Source: Tupaia tana
Taxonomy: Eukaryota; Chordata; Mammalia; Scandentia; Tupaiidae
Reading direction: 5' to 3'
DNA length: 64,000 nucleotides
Assembly (NCBI GenBank): GCA_026018925.1
Contig: JAKSZU010000009.1
Coordinates: forward strand, 85,944,139-86,008,138
In this document: positions 44,178-57,786 of the stretch, one piece after another
Layout of the letters: every line of letters starts with the position of its first letter
Position numbering within the stretch: the stretch's first letter is position 1
Program-made: the position numbers and the translations under genes
Notes under the pieces: generated by a model
Databases searched by the model: none
Told to the model about the DNA's origin: nothing
The model's input: only the letters and a program-made list of their open reading frames with translations

Positions 44178-44936
44178 ATTTTTGAGCATTTAGTATGAGT
44201 TCATGTCTTAGCAGTTGAAAATAATGCTGCAATAAACATATAACAGATGTGCCGGTGTCTCTCTAACTAAGTGTATTTTTATCCTTTGGGTAAGTACCCA
44301 GAAGTGATAGTACTGGGTCATATGGCAATTCTATTTCTTGGTTTTTAAGGAAACTCCAGATACTTTCCGTGCCTGCAGCAGGCGAAAGCCTCTCCTACAA
44401 GCCTCTGGCCAGCAAGAGATACTGAGGGAGGGTCACCTCTGACCCCCACCCCACTTCCAGAGCCCCAGGCTCCAGACTCTACCTTCTAGGTAAGTAGGTA
44501 GGATATCCCTGCCCCGGCTTTTTCCTTGAAACCCCTCCATTCTCTTGTTAATACCTAGTTCTTCTTCTCCCTCCAAATTTTCAGTGCATGTCAGAAGGCG
44601 AAAGGATCTCCTAAAAGACTCTGGCCAGCAAGGGATACTGAGGGAGGGTCACCTCTGACCCCCACCCGACTCCCAGACCCCCAGGCCCCAGACTCCACCT
44701 TTTAGGTAGGTAGCTAGGATCTCCCTGCAGCAGCTTTTTTCTTGAACCCCTCTATTCTCTTTTTAATACCTAGCTCTACTTCTCCCTCCAGAATGTTCCA
44801 GCCTGCCAGCAGGTGAAAGGCTCTCCTACAAGCCTCTAGCCAGCAAGGGATACTGAGGGAGGGTCAGCTCTGACCCCACCCCACTTCCAGACCCCCAGGT
44901 TCCAGACTGCACCTTCTAGGTAAGTAGCTAGGATCT

Positions 44937-47900
44937 CCCTGCCCTGGCTTTTCCTTCAACTCCCTCCATTCTCTTGTTAATACCTAGTTCTTCTTCTCCC
45001 TCCAGAATTTCAGTGTCGGTCAGCAGGGGAAAGGATATCCTACAAGACTCTGGCCAGCAAGGGAGACTGAGGGAGGGTCAACTCTGACCCCCACTCCACT
45101 TTCAGACCCCCAGGCCCCAGACTCCACCTTTTAGGTAGGTAGCTAAGATTCCCCTGCCATGGCTTTTTTCTTGAACCACCTCCATTCTCTTGTTAATACC
45201 TAGCTCTGCTACTCCCTCCAGACCTTCCCTGCCTGTCAGCAGGCGAAAGGCTCTCCTACAAGCCTCTGGCCAGCAAGGGATACTGAGGGAGGGTCACATC
45301 TGACCCCCACCCCACTTCCAGATCCCCAGGCCCCAGACACCACCTTCTAGGTAGGTAGCTAGGATCTCTCTGCGGCGGCTTATTTCTTGAACACCCTCCA
45401 TTCTCAGGTTAATACCTGGCTCTGCTTTTCTCTCCAGAATTTCCTAGCCCAGCAGCAGGCAAAAGGCTCTCCTACAAGCCTCTGGCCAACAAGGGATACT
45501 GAGGGAGATTCACCTCTGACCCCCACCCCACTTCCAGACCCCCAGGCCCCAGACTCCACCTTCTAGGTAGGTAGCTAGGATCTCCCTGTGGTGGCTTTTT
45601 TCTTGAACCCACTCCATTCTCTTGTTAATACCTGGCTCTGCCTCTCCCTACAGAATTTGGTGCCTGTCAGCAGGCGAAAGGCTCTCCTACAACACTCTGG
45701 CCAGCAAGGGATACTGAGGGAGGGTCTCTTCTTACCCTCACCCCACTTCCAGACCCCCAGGCCCGAGACTCCACCTTCTAGGTAGGTAGCTAGGATCTCC
45801 CTATGGTTACTTTTTTCTTGAACCACCTCCATTCTCTTGTTAATACCTAGATCTGCTTCTCCATCCAGAATTTCAGTGCCTGTCAGCAGGCAAAAGACTC
45901 TCCTAAAAGCCTAGGGCCAGCAAGGGATACTGAGGGAGGGTCACTTCTGACCCCCACCCCACTTCGAGACCCCTGACCCCAGACTCCACCTTCTATGTAG
46001 GTAGCTAGGATCTCCCTGCAGAGGCATTTTCTTGAACCCCCTCCATTCTCTTCTTAATACCTACCTCTGCTTCTCCCTCCAGATTTTTCTTGCCTGCCAG
46101 CAGGCGAATGGCTCTGCTACAACCCTCTGGCCAGCAAGGGATACTGAGGGAGGGTCACCTCTGACCCCCACCCCACTTACTGACGCCCACGCCCCAGACT
46201 CCAACCTTCTAGGTAGGTAGCTAGGATCTCCCTGCCCTGGCTTTTTACTTGAACCTCCTCCATTCTCTTGTTAATACCTTGGTCTGCTTCTCCCTCCAGA
46301 CTTTCCTTGCCTGCCAGGAGGTGAAAGGCTCTCCTACAAGCCTCTGGCAAGCAAGGGATACTGAGGAAGGGACACCTGTGACCCCCACCCCACTTCCAGA
46401 CCCCCAGGCCCCACACTCCACCTTCTAGACTATCCGTGCCTGCCAGCAGGCTAAAGGCTCTCCTACAATCCTCTGGCCAGCAAGAGATACTGAGGGAGGG
46501 TCACCTCTGACCGACACCCCACTTCCAGACCCTGAGGCCCCAGACTCCACCTTCTAGGTAGGTAGCTAGGATCTCCCTGCGGTGGCTTTTTTCTTGAACC
46601 CCTCATTTCTCTTGTTAATACCTAGCTCTGCTTCTCCCTCCAGACATTCCCTGCCGGCCAGCAGGCAGAAGGATCTCCTAAAAGCCTCTGGCCAGCAAGG
46701 AAACTGAGGGAGGGTCACCTCTCACCCCCACCCCACTTCCTGATGCCCAAGCCCCAGACTCCACCTTCTAGGTAGGTAGCTAGGATCTCCCTGCCCTGGC
46801 TTTTTACTTGAACCTCCTCCATTCTCTTGCTAATACCTAGCTCTGCTTATCCCTACAGATTTTGGTGCCTGTCAGCAGGCGAAAGGCTCTCCTACAACAC
46901 TCTGGACAGCAAGGGATACTGAGGGAGGGTCTCTTCTTACCCCCACCCCACTTCCAAACCCCCAGGCCCGAGAATCCACCTTCTAGGTAGGTAGCTAGGA
47001 TCTCCCTATGGTTACTTTTTTCTTGAACCACCTCCATTCTCTTGTTAATACCTAGCTCTGCTTTTCCATCCAGAATTTCAGTGCCTGTCAGCAGGCAAAA
47101 GACTCTCCTACAAGCCTCTGGCCAGCAAGGGATACTGAAGGAGGGTCACCCCTGACCCCCACCCCACTTTGAGACCCCTGGCCCGAGACTCCACCTTCTA
47201 TGTAGGTAGATAGGATCTCACTGCAGAGGCTTTTTTCTTGAACCCCCTCCATTCTCTTCTTAATACCTAGCTCTGCTTCTCCCTCCAGATTTTCCGTGCC
47301 TGCCAGCAGGCGAAAGGCTCTCCTACAAGCCTCTCGCCAGCAAGGAAACAGAGGGAGGGTCACCTCTGACCCCCACCCCACTTCCTGACGCCCAGGCCCC
47401 AGACTCAACCTTCTAGGATGGTAGCTAGGATCTCCCTGCCCTGGCTTTTTACTTGAACCTCCTCCATTCTCTTGTTAATACCTAGCTCTGCTTCTCCCTC
47501 CGGACGTTCCTTGTCTGCCAGGAGGTGAAAGGCACTCCTACAAGCCTCTGGCAAGCAAGGGATACTGAGGGAGGTTCACCTCTGACCCCCACCCCACTTC
47601 CAGACCCCCAGGCACCAGACTTCACCTTCTAGGTAGGTAGCTAGGATCTCCCAGCATTGGCTTTTCCTTGAACCCCCTCCATTCTCTTGTTCATACCTAG
47701 CTCTGATTCTCTCTCCAGACTTTTGGTGCCTGTCAGCAGGCAAAAGGCTCTACTACAAGACTCTGGCCAGCAAGGGATACTAAGGGAGGGTCACCTCTTA
47801 CCCCCACCCCACGTCCAGACCCCCAGGCCCAGACTCCACCTTCTACGTAGGTAGCTAGCATCTCCCTGGGGCAGCTTTTTTCTTGAACCCGTTCCATTCT

Positions 47901-50900
47901 CTTGTTAATACCTAGCTCTGCTTCCCCCTCCAGATTTTTGGTGCCTGTCAGCAGGCAAAAGGCTCTCCTAAAAGCCTCTGGCCAACAAGGGATACTGCGG
48001 GAGGGTCACCTCTGACCCCCACCCCACTTCCACACCCCCAGGCCCCAGACTCCACCTTCTAGGTAGGGAGCTAAGATCTCCCTGCTGAGGCTTTTTTCTT
48101 GAACCCCCTCCATTCTCTTCTTAATACTTAGTTCTGCTTCTCCCTCCAGATTTTCCGTGCCTGCCAGAAGGCGAAAGGCTCTCCTCAAAGCCTCTGGCCA
48201 GCAAGGGACACTGAGGGAGGGTCACCTCTGACCCCCACCCCACTTCCTGACGCCCAGGCCCCAGACTCCACCTTCTAGTTTGGTAGCTAGGATCTCCCTG
48301 CCCTGGCTTTTTACTTGAACCTCTTCCATTCTCTTGTTAATACCTAGCTCTGCTTCTCCCTCCGGACTTTCCTTGCCTGCCAGGAGGTGAAAGGCTCTCC
48401 TACAAGACTCTGGCAAGCAATGGAGACTGAGGGAGGGTCATCTCTGACACCCACCCCGCTTCCAGCCTCCCAGGACCCACACTCCACCTTCTAGACTTTC
48501 CGTGCCTGCCAGCAGGCGAAAGGTTCTCCTTCAAGCCACTGGGCAGCAAGGGATACTGATGGAGGGTCACCTCTGACCCACACCCCACTTCTAGACCCCG
48601 AGGCCCCAGACTCCACCTTCTAGGTAGGTAGCTAGGATCTCCCTGCGGAGGCTTTTTTCTTGAACACCCTCCTTTCTCTTGTTATTTCCTAGCTCTGCTT
48701 CTCCCTCCAGACTTTCCCTGCCTGCCAGCAGGCTGAAGGCTCACCTACAAGCCTCTGGCCAGCGAGGGATATTGAGGGAGTTTCACCTCTGACCCCCACC
48801 CCACTTGCAGACCCCCAGGCACCAGACTCCACCTTCTAGGTAGGTATCTAGGAACTCGCAGCAGTGGCTTTTTCTTGAACCCCCTCCATTCTCTGGTTAA
48901 TACCTAGCTCTGCTTTTCTCTCCAGACTTTCCTAGCCTAGCAGCAGGCAAAAGGCTCTCCTACAAGCCTCTGGCCAACAAGGGATATGGAGGGAGGGTCA
49001 CCTCTGACCCCCACCCCACTTTCAGACACCCAGGCCCCAGACTCCACCTTCTAGACTTTCCATGCCTGCCAGCAGGCGAAAGACTCTCCTACAAGCCTCT
49101 GGTCAGCAAAGGATACTGAGGGAGGGTAACCTCTGACCCACACCAGACTTCCAGACCCCGAGGCCCCAGTCGCCACCTTCTAGGTAGGGAGTTAGGATCT
49201 CCCTGCCCTGGCTTTTTCCTTCAACTCCCTCCATTCTCCTGTTAATACCTAGTTCTTCTTCTCCCTCCAGAATTTCAGTGCCTGTCAGCAGGCAAAAGGC
49301 TCTCCTACAAGACTCTGGCCAGCAAGGGAGACTGAGGGAGGGTCACCTCTGACCCCCACTCCACTTCCAGACCCCCACGCCCCAGACTCCACCTTTTAGG
49401 TAGGTAGCTAAGATCCCCCTGCCATGGCTTTTTTCTTGAACCACCTCCATTCTCTTGTTAATACCTAGCTGTGCTACTCGCTCCAGAATTTCCCTGCCTG
49501 CCAGCAGGCGAAAGGCTCTCCTACAAGCCTCTAGCCAGCAAGGGATACTGAGGGAGGATCACCTCTGACCCCCATCTCACTTCCAGATCCCCAGGCCCCA
49601 GACACCACCTTCTAGGTAAGTAGCTAGGATCTCTCTGCGGCGGCTTATTTCTTGAACCCCCTCCATTCTCAGGTTAATACCTGGCTCTGCTTTTCTCTCC
49701 AGAATTTCCTAGCCCGGCAGCAGGCAAAAGGCTCTCCTACAAGCCTCTGGCCAACAAGGGATACTGAGGGAGATTCACCTCTGACCCCCCACCCCACTTC
49801 CAGACCCCCAGGCCCCAGACTCCACCTTCTAGGTAGGTAGCTAGGATCTCCCTGTGGTGGCTTTTTTTTTGAACCCACTCCATTCTCTTGTTAATACCTG
49901 GCTCTGCCTCTCCCTACAGACTTTTGGTGCCTGTCAGCAGGCGAAAGGCTCTCCTACAACACTCTGGCCAGCAAGGGATACTGAGGGAGGGTCTCTTCTT
50001 ACCCTCACCCCACTTCCAGACCCCCAGGCCCCAGACTCCACCTTCTAGGTAGGTAGCTAGGATCTCCCTATGATTACTTTTTTCTTGAACCACCTCCATT
50101 CTGTTGTTAATACCTAGCTCTGCTTCTCCATCCAGACTTTCAGTGCCTGTCAGCAGGCAAAAGACTCTCCTAAAAGCCTCGGGCCAGCAAGGGATGCTGA
50201 GGGAGTGTCACCTCTGACCCCCACCCCACTTCGAGACCCCTGACCCCAGACTCCACCTTCTATGTAGGTAGTTAGGATCTCCCTGCAGAGGCTTGTTTCT
50301 TGAACCCCCTCCATTCTCTTCTTAATACCTGGCTCTGCTTCTCCCTCCAGATTGTCCGTGCCTGCCAGCAGGCAAAAGGCTCTCCTACAAGCCTCTGGCC
50401 AGCAAGGGATACTGAGGGAGTATCACCTCTGACCCCCACCCCACTTCCTGACACCCACGTCCCAGACTCCACCTTCTAGGTAGGTAGCTAGGATCTCCCT
50501 GCCCTGGCTTTTTACTTGAACCTCCTCCATTCTCTTGTTAATACCTAGGTCTGCTTCTCGCTCCAGACTTTCCTTGCCTGCCAGGAGGTGAAAGGCTCTC
50601 CTGCAAGCCTCTGGCAAGCAAGGGATACTGAGGAAGGGACACCTCTGACCCCCAGCCAACTTCCAGACCCCCAGGCCCCACACTCCACCTTCTAGACTAT
50701 CCATGCCTGCCAGCATGCTAAAGGCTCTCCTACAAGCCTCTGGCCAGCAAGGGATACTGAGGGAGGGTCACCTCTGATCGACACCCCACTTCCTGTTGCC
50801 CACGCTCCAGACTCCACCTTCTAGGTAGGTAGCTAGGATCTCACTGCGGTGGCTTTTTTCTTGAACCCCTCATTTCTCTTGTTATTACCTAGCTCTGCTT

Positions 50901-53900
50901 CTCCTTCCAGACTTTCCCTGCCGGCCAGCAGGCGGAAGGATGTCCTACAAGCCTCTGGCCAGGAAGGAAACTTAGGGAGGGTCACCTCTCACCCCCACCC
51001 CACTTCCAGATCCCCAGGCCCAGACACCACTTTCTAGGTAGGTAGCTAGGATCTCCCTGCGGCGGCTTATTTCTTGAACCCCCTCCATTCTCGGGTTAAT
51101 ACCTAACTCTGCTTTTCTCTCCAGAATTTCCTAGTCCGGCAGCAGGCAAAAGGCTCTCCTACAAGCCTCTGGCCAGCAAGGGATACTGAGGGAGATTCAC
51201 CTCTGACCCCCACCCCACTTCCAGACCACCAGGCCCCAGACTCCAACTTCTAGGTAGGTAGCTAGGATCTCCCTGTGGTGGCTTTTTTCTTGAACCCCCT
51301 CCATTCTCTTGTTAATACCTAGCTCTGCCTCTCCCTACAGACTTTTGGTGCCTGTCAGCAGGCGAAAGTCTCTCCTACAAGACTCTGACCAGCAAGGGAT
51401 ACTGAGAGAGGGTCTCTTCTTACCCCCACCACACTTCCAGACCCCCAGGCCCTAGAATCCACCTTCTAGGTAGGTAGCTAGGATCTCCCTATGGTTACTT
51501 TTTTCTTGAACCACCTCCATTCTCTTGTTAATACCTAGCTCTCCTTCTCCATCCAGACTTTCAGTGACTGACAGCAGGCAAAAGACTCTCCTAAAAGCCT
51601 CGGGCCAGCAAGGGATACTGAGGGAGGGTCACCTCTGACCCCCACCCCACTTCAAGACCCCTGACCCCAGACTCCACCTTCTATGTAGGTAGCTAGGATC
51701 TCCCTGCAGAGGCTTGCTTTTTGAACCCCCTCCATTCTCTTCTTAATACCTAGCTCTGCTTCTCCCTCCAGACTTTCAGTGCCTGTCAGCAGGCTAAAGG
51801 CTCTCCTACAAGACTCCAGCCTGCAAGGGAGACTGAGGGAGGATCACCTCTGATCCCCACTCCACTTCGAGACTCCAGGCCCCAGACTCCACCATCTAGG
51901 TAGGTAGCTAGGATCTCCCTATGGTTGCTTTTTACTTGAACCACCTCCATTCTCTTCTTAATACCTAGCTCTGCTTCTCCCTCCAGACTTTCAGTGCATG
52001 TCAGCAGGCAAAAGACTCTCCTACAAGCCTCTGGCCAGCAAGGGATACTGAGGGAGGGTCCCCTCTGACGCCCTCCCCACTTCGAGACCCCTCGATCCAG
52101 ACACCACCTTCTATGTAGGTAGCTAGGATCTCCCTGCAGAGGCTTTTTTCTTGAACCCCCTCCATTCTCTTCTTAATACCTAGCTCTGCTTCTCCCTCCA
52201 GATTTTCCGTGCCTGCCAGCAGGCGAAAGGCTCTCCTACAAGCCTCTGGCCAGCAAGTAAACTGAGGGAGTGTCACCTCTGACCCCCACCCCACTTCCTG
52301 ATGCCCTGGCCCCAGACTCTACCTTCTAGGATGGTAGCTAGGATCTCCCTGCCCTGGCTTTTTACTTGAACCTCTTCCATTCTCTTGTTAATACCTAGCT
52401 CTGCTTCTCCCTCCGGACTTTCCTTGCCTGCCAGGAGGTGAAAGGCTCTCCTACAAGCCTCTGGCAAGCAAGGGAGACTGAGGGAGGGTCACCTCTGACC
52501 CCCACCCCGCTTCCAGCCTCCCAGGCCCCACACTCCACCTTCTAGACTTTCTGTGCCTGCCAGCAGGCGAAAGGTTCTCCTTCAAGCCACTGGCCAGCAA
52601 GGGATACTGATGGAGGGTCACCTCTGACCCACACCCCACTTCCAGACCCCGAGGCCCCAGATTCCACCTTCTAGGTATGTAGCTAGGATCTCCCTGCGGT
52701 GGCTTTTTTCTTAAACCCCCTCCTTTCTCGTGTTAATTCCTAGCTCTGCTTCTCCCTCCAGACTTTCCCTGCCTGCCAGCAGGCTGAAGGCTCACCTACA
52801 AGCCTCTGGCCAGCGAGGGATATTGAGGGAGTTTCACCTCTGACCCCCACCCCACTTCCAGACCCCCAGGCACCAGACTCCACCTTCTAGGTAGGTAGCT
52901 AGGAACTCCCAGCACTGGCTTTTTCTTGAACCCCCTCCATTCTCTGGTTAATACCTAGATCTGCTTTTCTGTCTAGACTTTCCTAGCCTAGCAGCAGGCA
53001 AAAGGCTCTACTACAAGCCTCTGGCCAACAAGGGATACTGAGGGAGGGTCACCTCTGACCCCCACCCCACATTCAGACACCCAGGCCCCAGACTCCACCT
53101 TCTAGACTTTCCATGCCTGCCAGCAGGTGAAAGGCTCTCCTACAAGCCTCTGGTCAGCAAGGGATACTGAGGGTGGGTAACCTCTGACCCACACCCCACT
53201 TCCAGATCCCGAGGCCCCAGTCTCCACCTTCTAGGTAGGTAGTTAGGATCTCCCTGCCCTGGCTTTTTCCTTCAACTCCATTCTCTTGTTAATACCTAGT
53301 TCTTCTCCCTCCAGAATTTCAGTGCCTGTCAGCAGGCAAAAGGCTCTCCTACAAGACTCTGGCCAGCAAGGGAGACTGAGGGAGGGTCACCTCTGACCCC
53401 CACTCCACTTCCAGACCCCCTGGCCCCAGACTCCACCTTTTAGGTAGGTAGCTAGGATCCCCCTGCCATGGCTTTTTTCTTGAAGCACCTCCATTCTCTT
53501 GTTAATACCTAGCTGTGCTACTCGCTCCAGAATTTCCCTGCCTGCCAGCAGGCGAAAGGCTCTCCTACAAGCCTCTAGCCAGCAAGGGATACTGAGGGAG
53601 GATCACCTCTGACCCCCATGCCACTTACAGATCCCCAGGCCCCAGACACCACCTTCTATGTAGGTAGCTTGGATCTCCTTGCGGCGGCTTATTTCTTGAA
53701 CCCCCTCCATTCTCGGGTTAATACCTAGCTCTGCTTTTCTCTCCAGAATTTCCCAGCCCGGCAGCAGGCAAAAGGCTCTCCTACAAGCCTCTGGCCAACA
53801 AGGGATACTGAGGGAGATTCACCTCTGACCCCCACCCCACTTCCAGACACCCAGGCCCCAGAATCCACCTTCTAGGTAGGTAGCTAGGATCTCCCTGTGG

Positions 53901-54800
53901 TGGCTTTTTTCTTGAACCCCCTCCATTCTCTTGTTAATACCTACCTCTGCCTCTCCCTACAGACTTTTGGTGCCTTTCAGCAGGCGAAAGGCTCTCCTAC
54001 AAGACTCTGGCCAGCAAGGGATACTGAGGGAGGGTCTCTTCTTACCCCCACCTCACTTCCAAACCCCCAAGCCCTAGAATCCACCTTCTAGGTAGGTAGC
54101 TAGGATCTCCCTATGGTTACTTTTTTCTTGAACCACCTCCATTCTGTTGTTAATACCTAGCTCTGCTTCTCCATCCAGACTTTCAGTGCCTGTCAGCAGG
54201 CAAAAGACTCTCCTAAAAGCCTCGGGCCAGCAAGGGATACTGCCGGAGGGTCACCTCTGACCCCCACCCCACTTCGAGACCCCTGGCCCCAGACTCCACC
54301 TTCTATGTAGGTAGCTAGGATCTCCCTGCAGAGGCTTGTTTCTTGAACTCCCTCCATTCTCTTCTTAATATCTAGCTCTGCTTCTCCCTCCAGATTGTCT
54401 GTGCCTGCCAGCAGGCGAAACGCTCTCCTACAAACCTCTGGCCAGAAAGGGATACTGAGGGAATGTCCCCTCTTACCCCCACCCCACTTCCTGACGCCCA
54501 TGCCCCAGACTCTACCTTCTAGGTAGGTAGCTAGGATCTACCTGCCCTGGCTTTTTACTTGAACCTCCTCCATTCTCTTGTTAATACCTAGCTCTGCTTC
54601 TCGCTCCAGACTTTCCTTGCCTGCCAGGAGGTGAAAGGCTCTCCTACAAGCCTCTGGCAAGCAAGGGATACTGAGGAAGTGTCACTTCTGACCCCCACCC
54701 CACTTCCAGACCCCCAGGCCCCATACTCCACCTTCTAGACTTTCCGTGCCTGCCAGCAGGTGAAAGGCTCTCCTACAAGCCTCTGGCCAGCAAGGGATAC
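44937..54800 (+). repeat. Higher-order repeat within the monomer array
   Basis: Groups of about 20 units recur. The variant CTTTTTCCTTCAACTCC is found near 44948, 49210 and 53260. The variant GAGGGTCTCTTCTTACC is near 45720, 49987 and 54030 (also 46930 and 51410). The variant GGTTCTCCTTCAAGCCACTG is near 48530 and 52573. Spacing is about 4.26 kb for the first pair and about 4.05 kb for the next, and the third block fades after about 54.8 kb. Confidence 0.8.
46429..46558 (+). repeat. Short (intron-less type) monomer, example
   Basis: TTCTAG joins directly to ACTATCC at 46428/46429, without the 87-bp segment. The same kind of junction occurs at 48494, 49054, 50695, 52545, 53105, 54738, 55083, 56079 and 56637. 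Confidence 0.9.
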
Positions 54801-57630
54801 TGAGGGAGGGTCACCTCTGACCCCCACCCCACTTCCAGACCCCCAGGCCCCAGACTCCACCTTCTAGGTAGGTAGCTAGGATCTCCCTGCAGTGTCTTTT
54901 TTCTTGAACCCCCTCCATTCTCTTGTTAATATCTAGCTCTGATTCTCCCTCCAGACTTTTGGTGCCTGTCAGCAGGCAAAAGGCTCTACTACAAGCCTCT
55001 GGCCAGCAAGGGATACTGAGGGAGGGTCACCTATGACCCCCACCCTACTTCCAGACCCCCAGGCCTAAGACTCCACTTTCTAGACTTTCCGTGCCTGCCA
55101 GCAGACGCAAGGATCTCCTACAACCCTCTGGCTAGAAAGGGATACTGAGGGAGGGTCACCTCTGACCCCCACCCCACATCCAGATCACCAGGCCCCCGAC
55201 ACCACCTTCTAGGTAGGTAGCTAGGATCTCCCTGCGGCTTGTGTTTTCTTGAACCCCCCCCCCCCATTCTCTGGTTAATACATAGCTATGCTTTTCTCTC
55301 CAGACTTTCCTAGCCTAGCAGCAGGCGAAAGGCTCTGCTCCAAGCCTCTGGCCAACAAGGGATACTGAGGGAGGGTCACCTCTCACCCCCACCCCACTTT
55401 CAGACACCCCGGCCCCAGACTCCACCTCCAAGTTAGGTAGCTAAGATCTCCCTGTGGAGGCTTTTTGTTGAACCCCCTCCATTCTGTGGTTAATACCTCG
55501 CTCTGCTTCTCCCTCCACAATTTCCCTGCCTGCCAGCAGGCAAAAGGCTCTCCTACCAGCCTCTGGCCAGCAAGGGATACTGTGGGCTGGTCACCTCTGA
55601 CCCCCACCCAACTTAGAGACCCCCAGGCAACAGACTCCACCCTCTAGGTAGGTATCTAGGATCTCCCTGTGGCGGATTTTTTCTTGTACCTCCTTCATTC
55701 ACTTGTTAATACATAGCTCTGCTTCTCCCTCCAGACTTTCCCTGCCTGCCAGCAGGCTTAAGGCTCTCCTACAAGCCTCTGGCCAGCAAGGGATACTGAG
55801 GGAGGGTCACCTCTGACCCCCAACCCACTTCCAGACCCACAGGCCCCAGACTCCACCTTCTAGGTAGGTAGCTAGGATCTCACTGTGGAGGCTTTTTTCT
55901 TGAACCGCCTCCATTCTCTAGTTAATACCTACCTCTGTTTCTCCCTCCAGATTTTCCAAGCCTACCAGCAGGTGAAAGGCTCACCTACAAGCCTCTGGCC
56001 AGCAAAAGATACTGTGGGAGCATTACCTCCGACCCCCACCCCATTTCCAGACCCCCAGGCCCCATAATCCATCTTCTAGACTTTCTGTGCCTGCCAGGAG
56101 TCGAAAGGCTCTTCTACTAGCCTCTGGCCAGCAAAGGATGGTGAGGGAGGGTCACTTCTGACCCACACCCCACTTCCAGACGCCCAGGCCCCAGACTTCC
56201 CCTTCTAGGTTGGTAGCTAGGATCTCCCTGCAGTGGCTTTTTTCTTGAACCCCCTCCATTCTCTTGTTAATACCTAGCTCTGCTTCTCCCTCCTGATTTC
56301 CCAGCCTGCCAGCAGGCAAAAGGCTCTCCTACAAGACTCTGGCCAGCAAGGGATACTGAGGGACGGTCACTGCTGACCCACACCCACTTCCAGACCTCCA
56401 GGTCCCAGACTCCACCTTCAAGGTAGCTAGCTACGACTCCCTGTGTCAACTTTTTTCTTGAATCCCCTCCATTCTCTTGTTAATACCCAGCTCTGCTTCT
56501 CCCTCTAGATTTTCTGTGCCTGCCAGAAGGAAAAAGGCTCTCCTACAAGCCTCTGGCCAGCAAGGGATACTGCGGGATGGTCACCTCTGACCCTCACCCG
56601 ACTTCCAGACCCCCAGGCCCCATAATCCATCTTCTAGACTTTCTGTGCCTGCCAGCAGGTGAAAGGCTCTCCTAGAAGCCTCTGGCCAGCAAGGGATACT
56701 GAGGGAGGGTCACCTCTGACCCCCAACCCACTTCCAGACGCCCAGGCCCCAGACTTCCCCTTCTAGGTAGGTAGCTAGGATCTCCCTGCAGTGACTTTTT
56801 TCTTGAACCCCCTCCATTCTCTTGTTAATACCTAGCTCTGGTTCTCCCTCCAGACTTTCCCAGCATGCCAGCAGGCGAAAGGCTCTCCTACTAGCCTCTG
56901 GCCAGCAAGGGATACTGAGGGAGGGTCACCTCTGACCCCCAACCCACTTCCAGACCCCCAGCCCCCAGACTCCACCTTCTAGGTAGGTTGCTAGGATCTC
57001 CCTGCGGCAGCTTTTATCTTGAACCCCCTCCATTCCCTTGTTATTACCTAGCTCTGCTTCTCCCTCCAGATTTTCTGAGCCTGCCAGCAGGCAAAAGGCA
57101 CTCCTACAAGCCTCTGTCCAGCAAGGGATAATGAGGGAGTTTCACCTCTGACCCCCACCCCAATTCCAGACCCTCAGGCCCCAGACTCCATCTTCTAGGT
57201 ATGTAGCTAGTATCTCCCTGCAGTGGCTTTTTTCTTGAACCTCCTCCATTCTCTTGTTAATACCTAGCTCTGCTTCTCCCTCCAGATTTTCCATGCCTGC
57301 CAGCAGGCTTAAGGCTCTCCTACAAGCCTCTGGCCAGCAGGGGATACTGACGGAGGGTCACCTCTGACCCCCACCCCACTTCCAGACCCTCAGGCCCCAG
57401 ACTCCACCTTCTAAGTAGGTAGCTAGGATCTCCCTTCAGCGGATTTTTTCTTGAACCTTCTCCATTCTCTTGTTAATACCTAGCTCTGCTTCTCCCTCCA
57501 GACTTTGCTTGCCTGCCAGCAGGCTTAAGGCTCTCCTGCAAGCCTCTGGCCAGCAAAGGATACTCAAGGAGTGTCACCTCTTACCCCCACCCCAATTCCA
57601 GACCCCCAGGCCCCAGACTCCACCTTCTAG

Positions 57631-57717
57631 GTAGGTAGCTAGGATCTCCCTGTGGCGACTTTTTTCTTGAACCCCCTCCATTCTCTTGTTAATACCTAGC
57701 TCTGCTTCTCCCTCCAG
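57631..57717 (+). other. 87-bp intron-like segment of a long monomer, example
   Basis: One well-preserved instance. It begins GTAGGTAGCT right after TTCTAG (donor TAG/GTAGGT), carries TTGTTAATACC about 25-30 bases before the end (TTAAT fits the yUnAy branch-site pattern), then CTCTGCTTCTCCCTCCAG (pyrimidine tract plus CAG acceptor). Equivalent segments are in about 58 units. Splicing itself is not shown by the sequence. Confidence 0.6.
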
Positions 57718-57786
57718 ATTTTCCCTGCCTGCCAGCAGGCTTAAGGCTCTCCTACAAGCCTCTGGCCAGCAAGGGATACTGAGGGA

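Larger units (their letters stand above)
42900..44346 (-). mobile_element. L1-D: older L1 3' end, host of L1-C
   Basis: Reverse 3'UTR (from 42905) and the ORF2 C-terminal end, with GAGTAGTATTCCACAG near 43612 and AATGCTGCAATAAACAT near 44220. It carries three SINEs and is cut at 44346/44358 by L1-C. A few bases of the same old L1 seem to resume at 63968. Confidence 0.8.
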
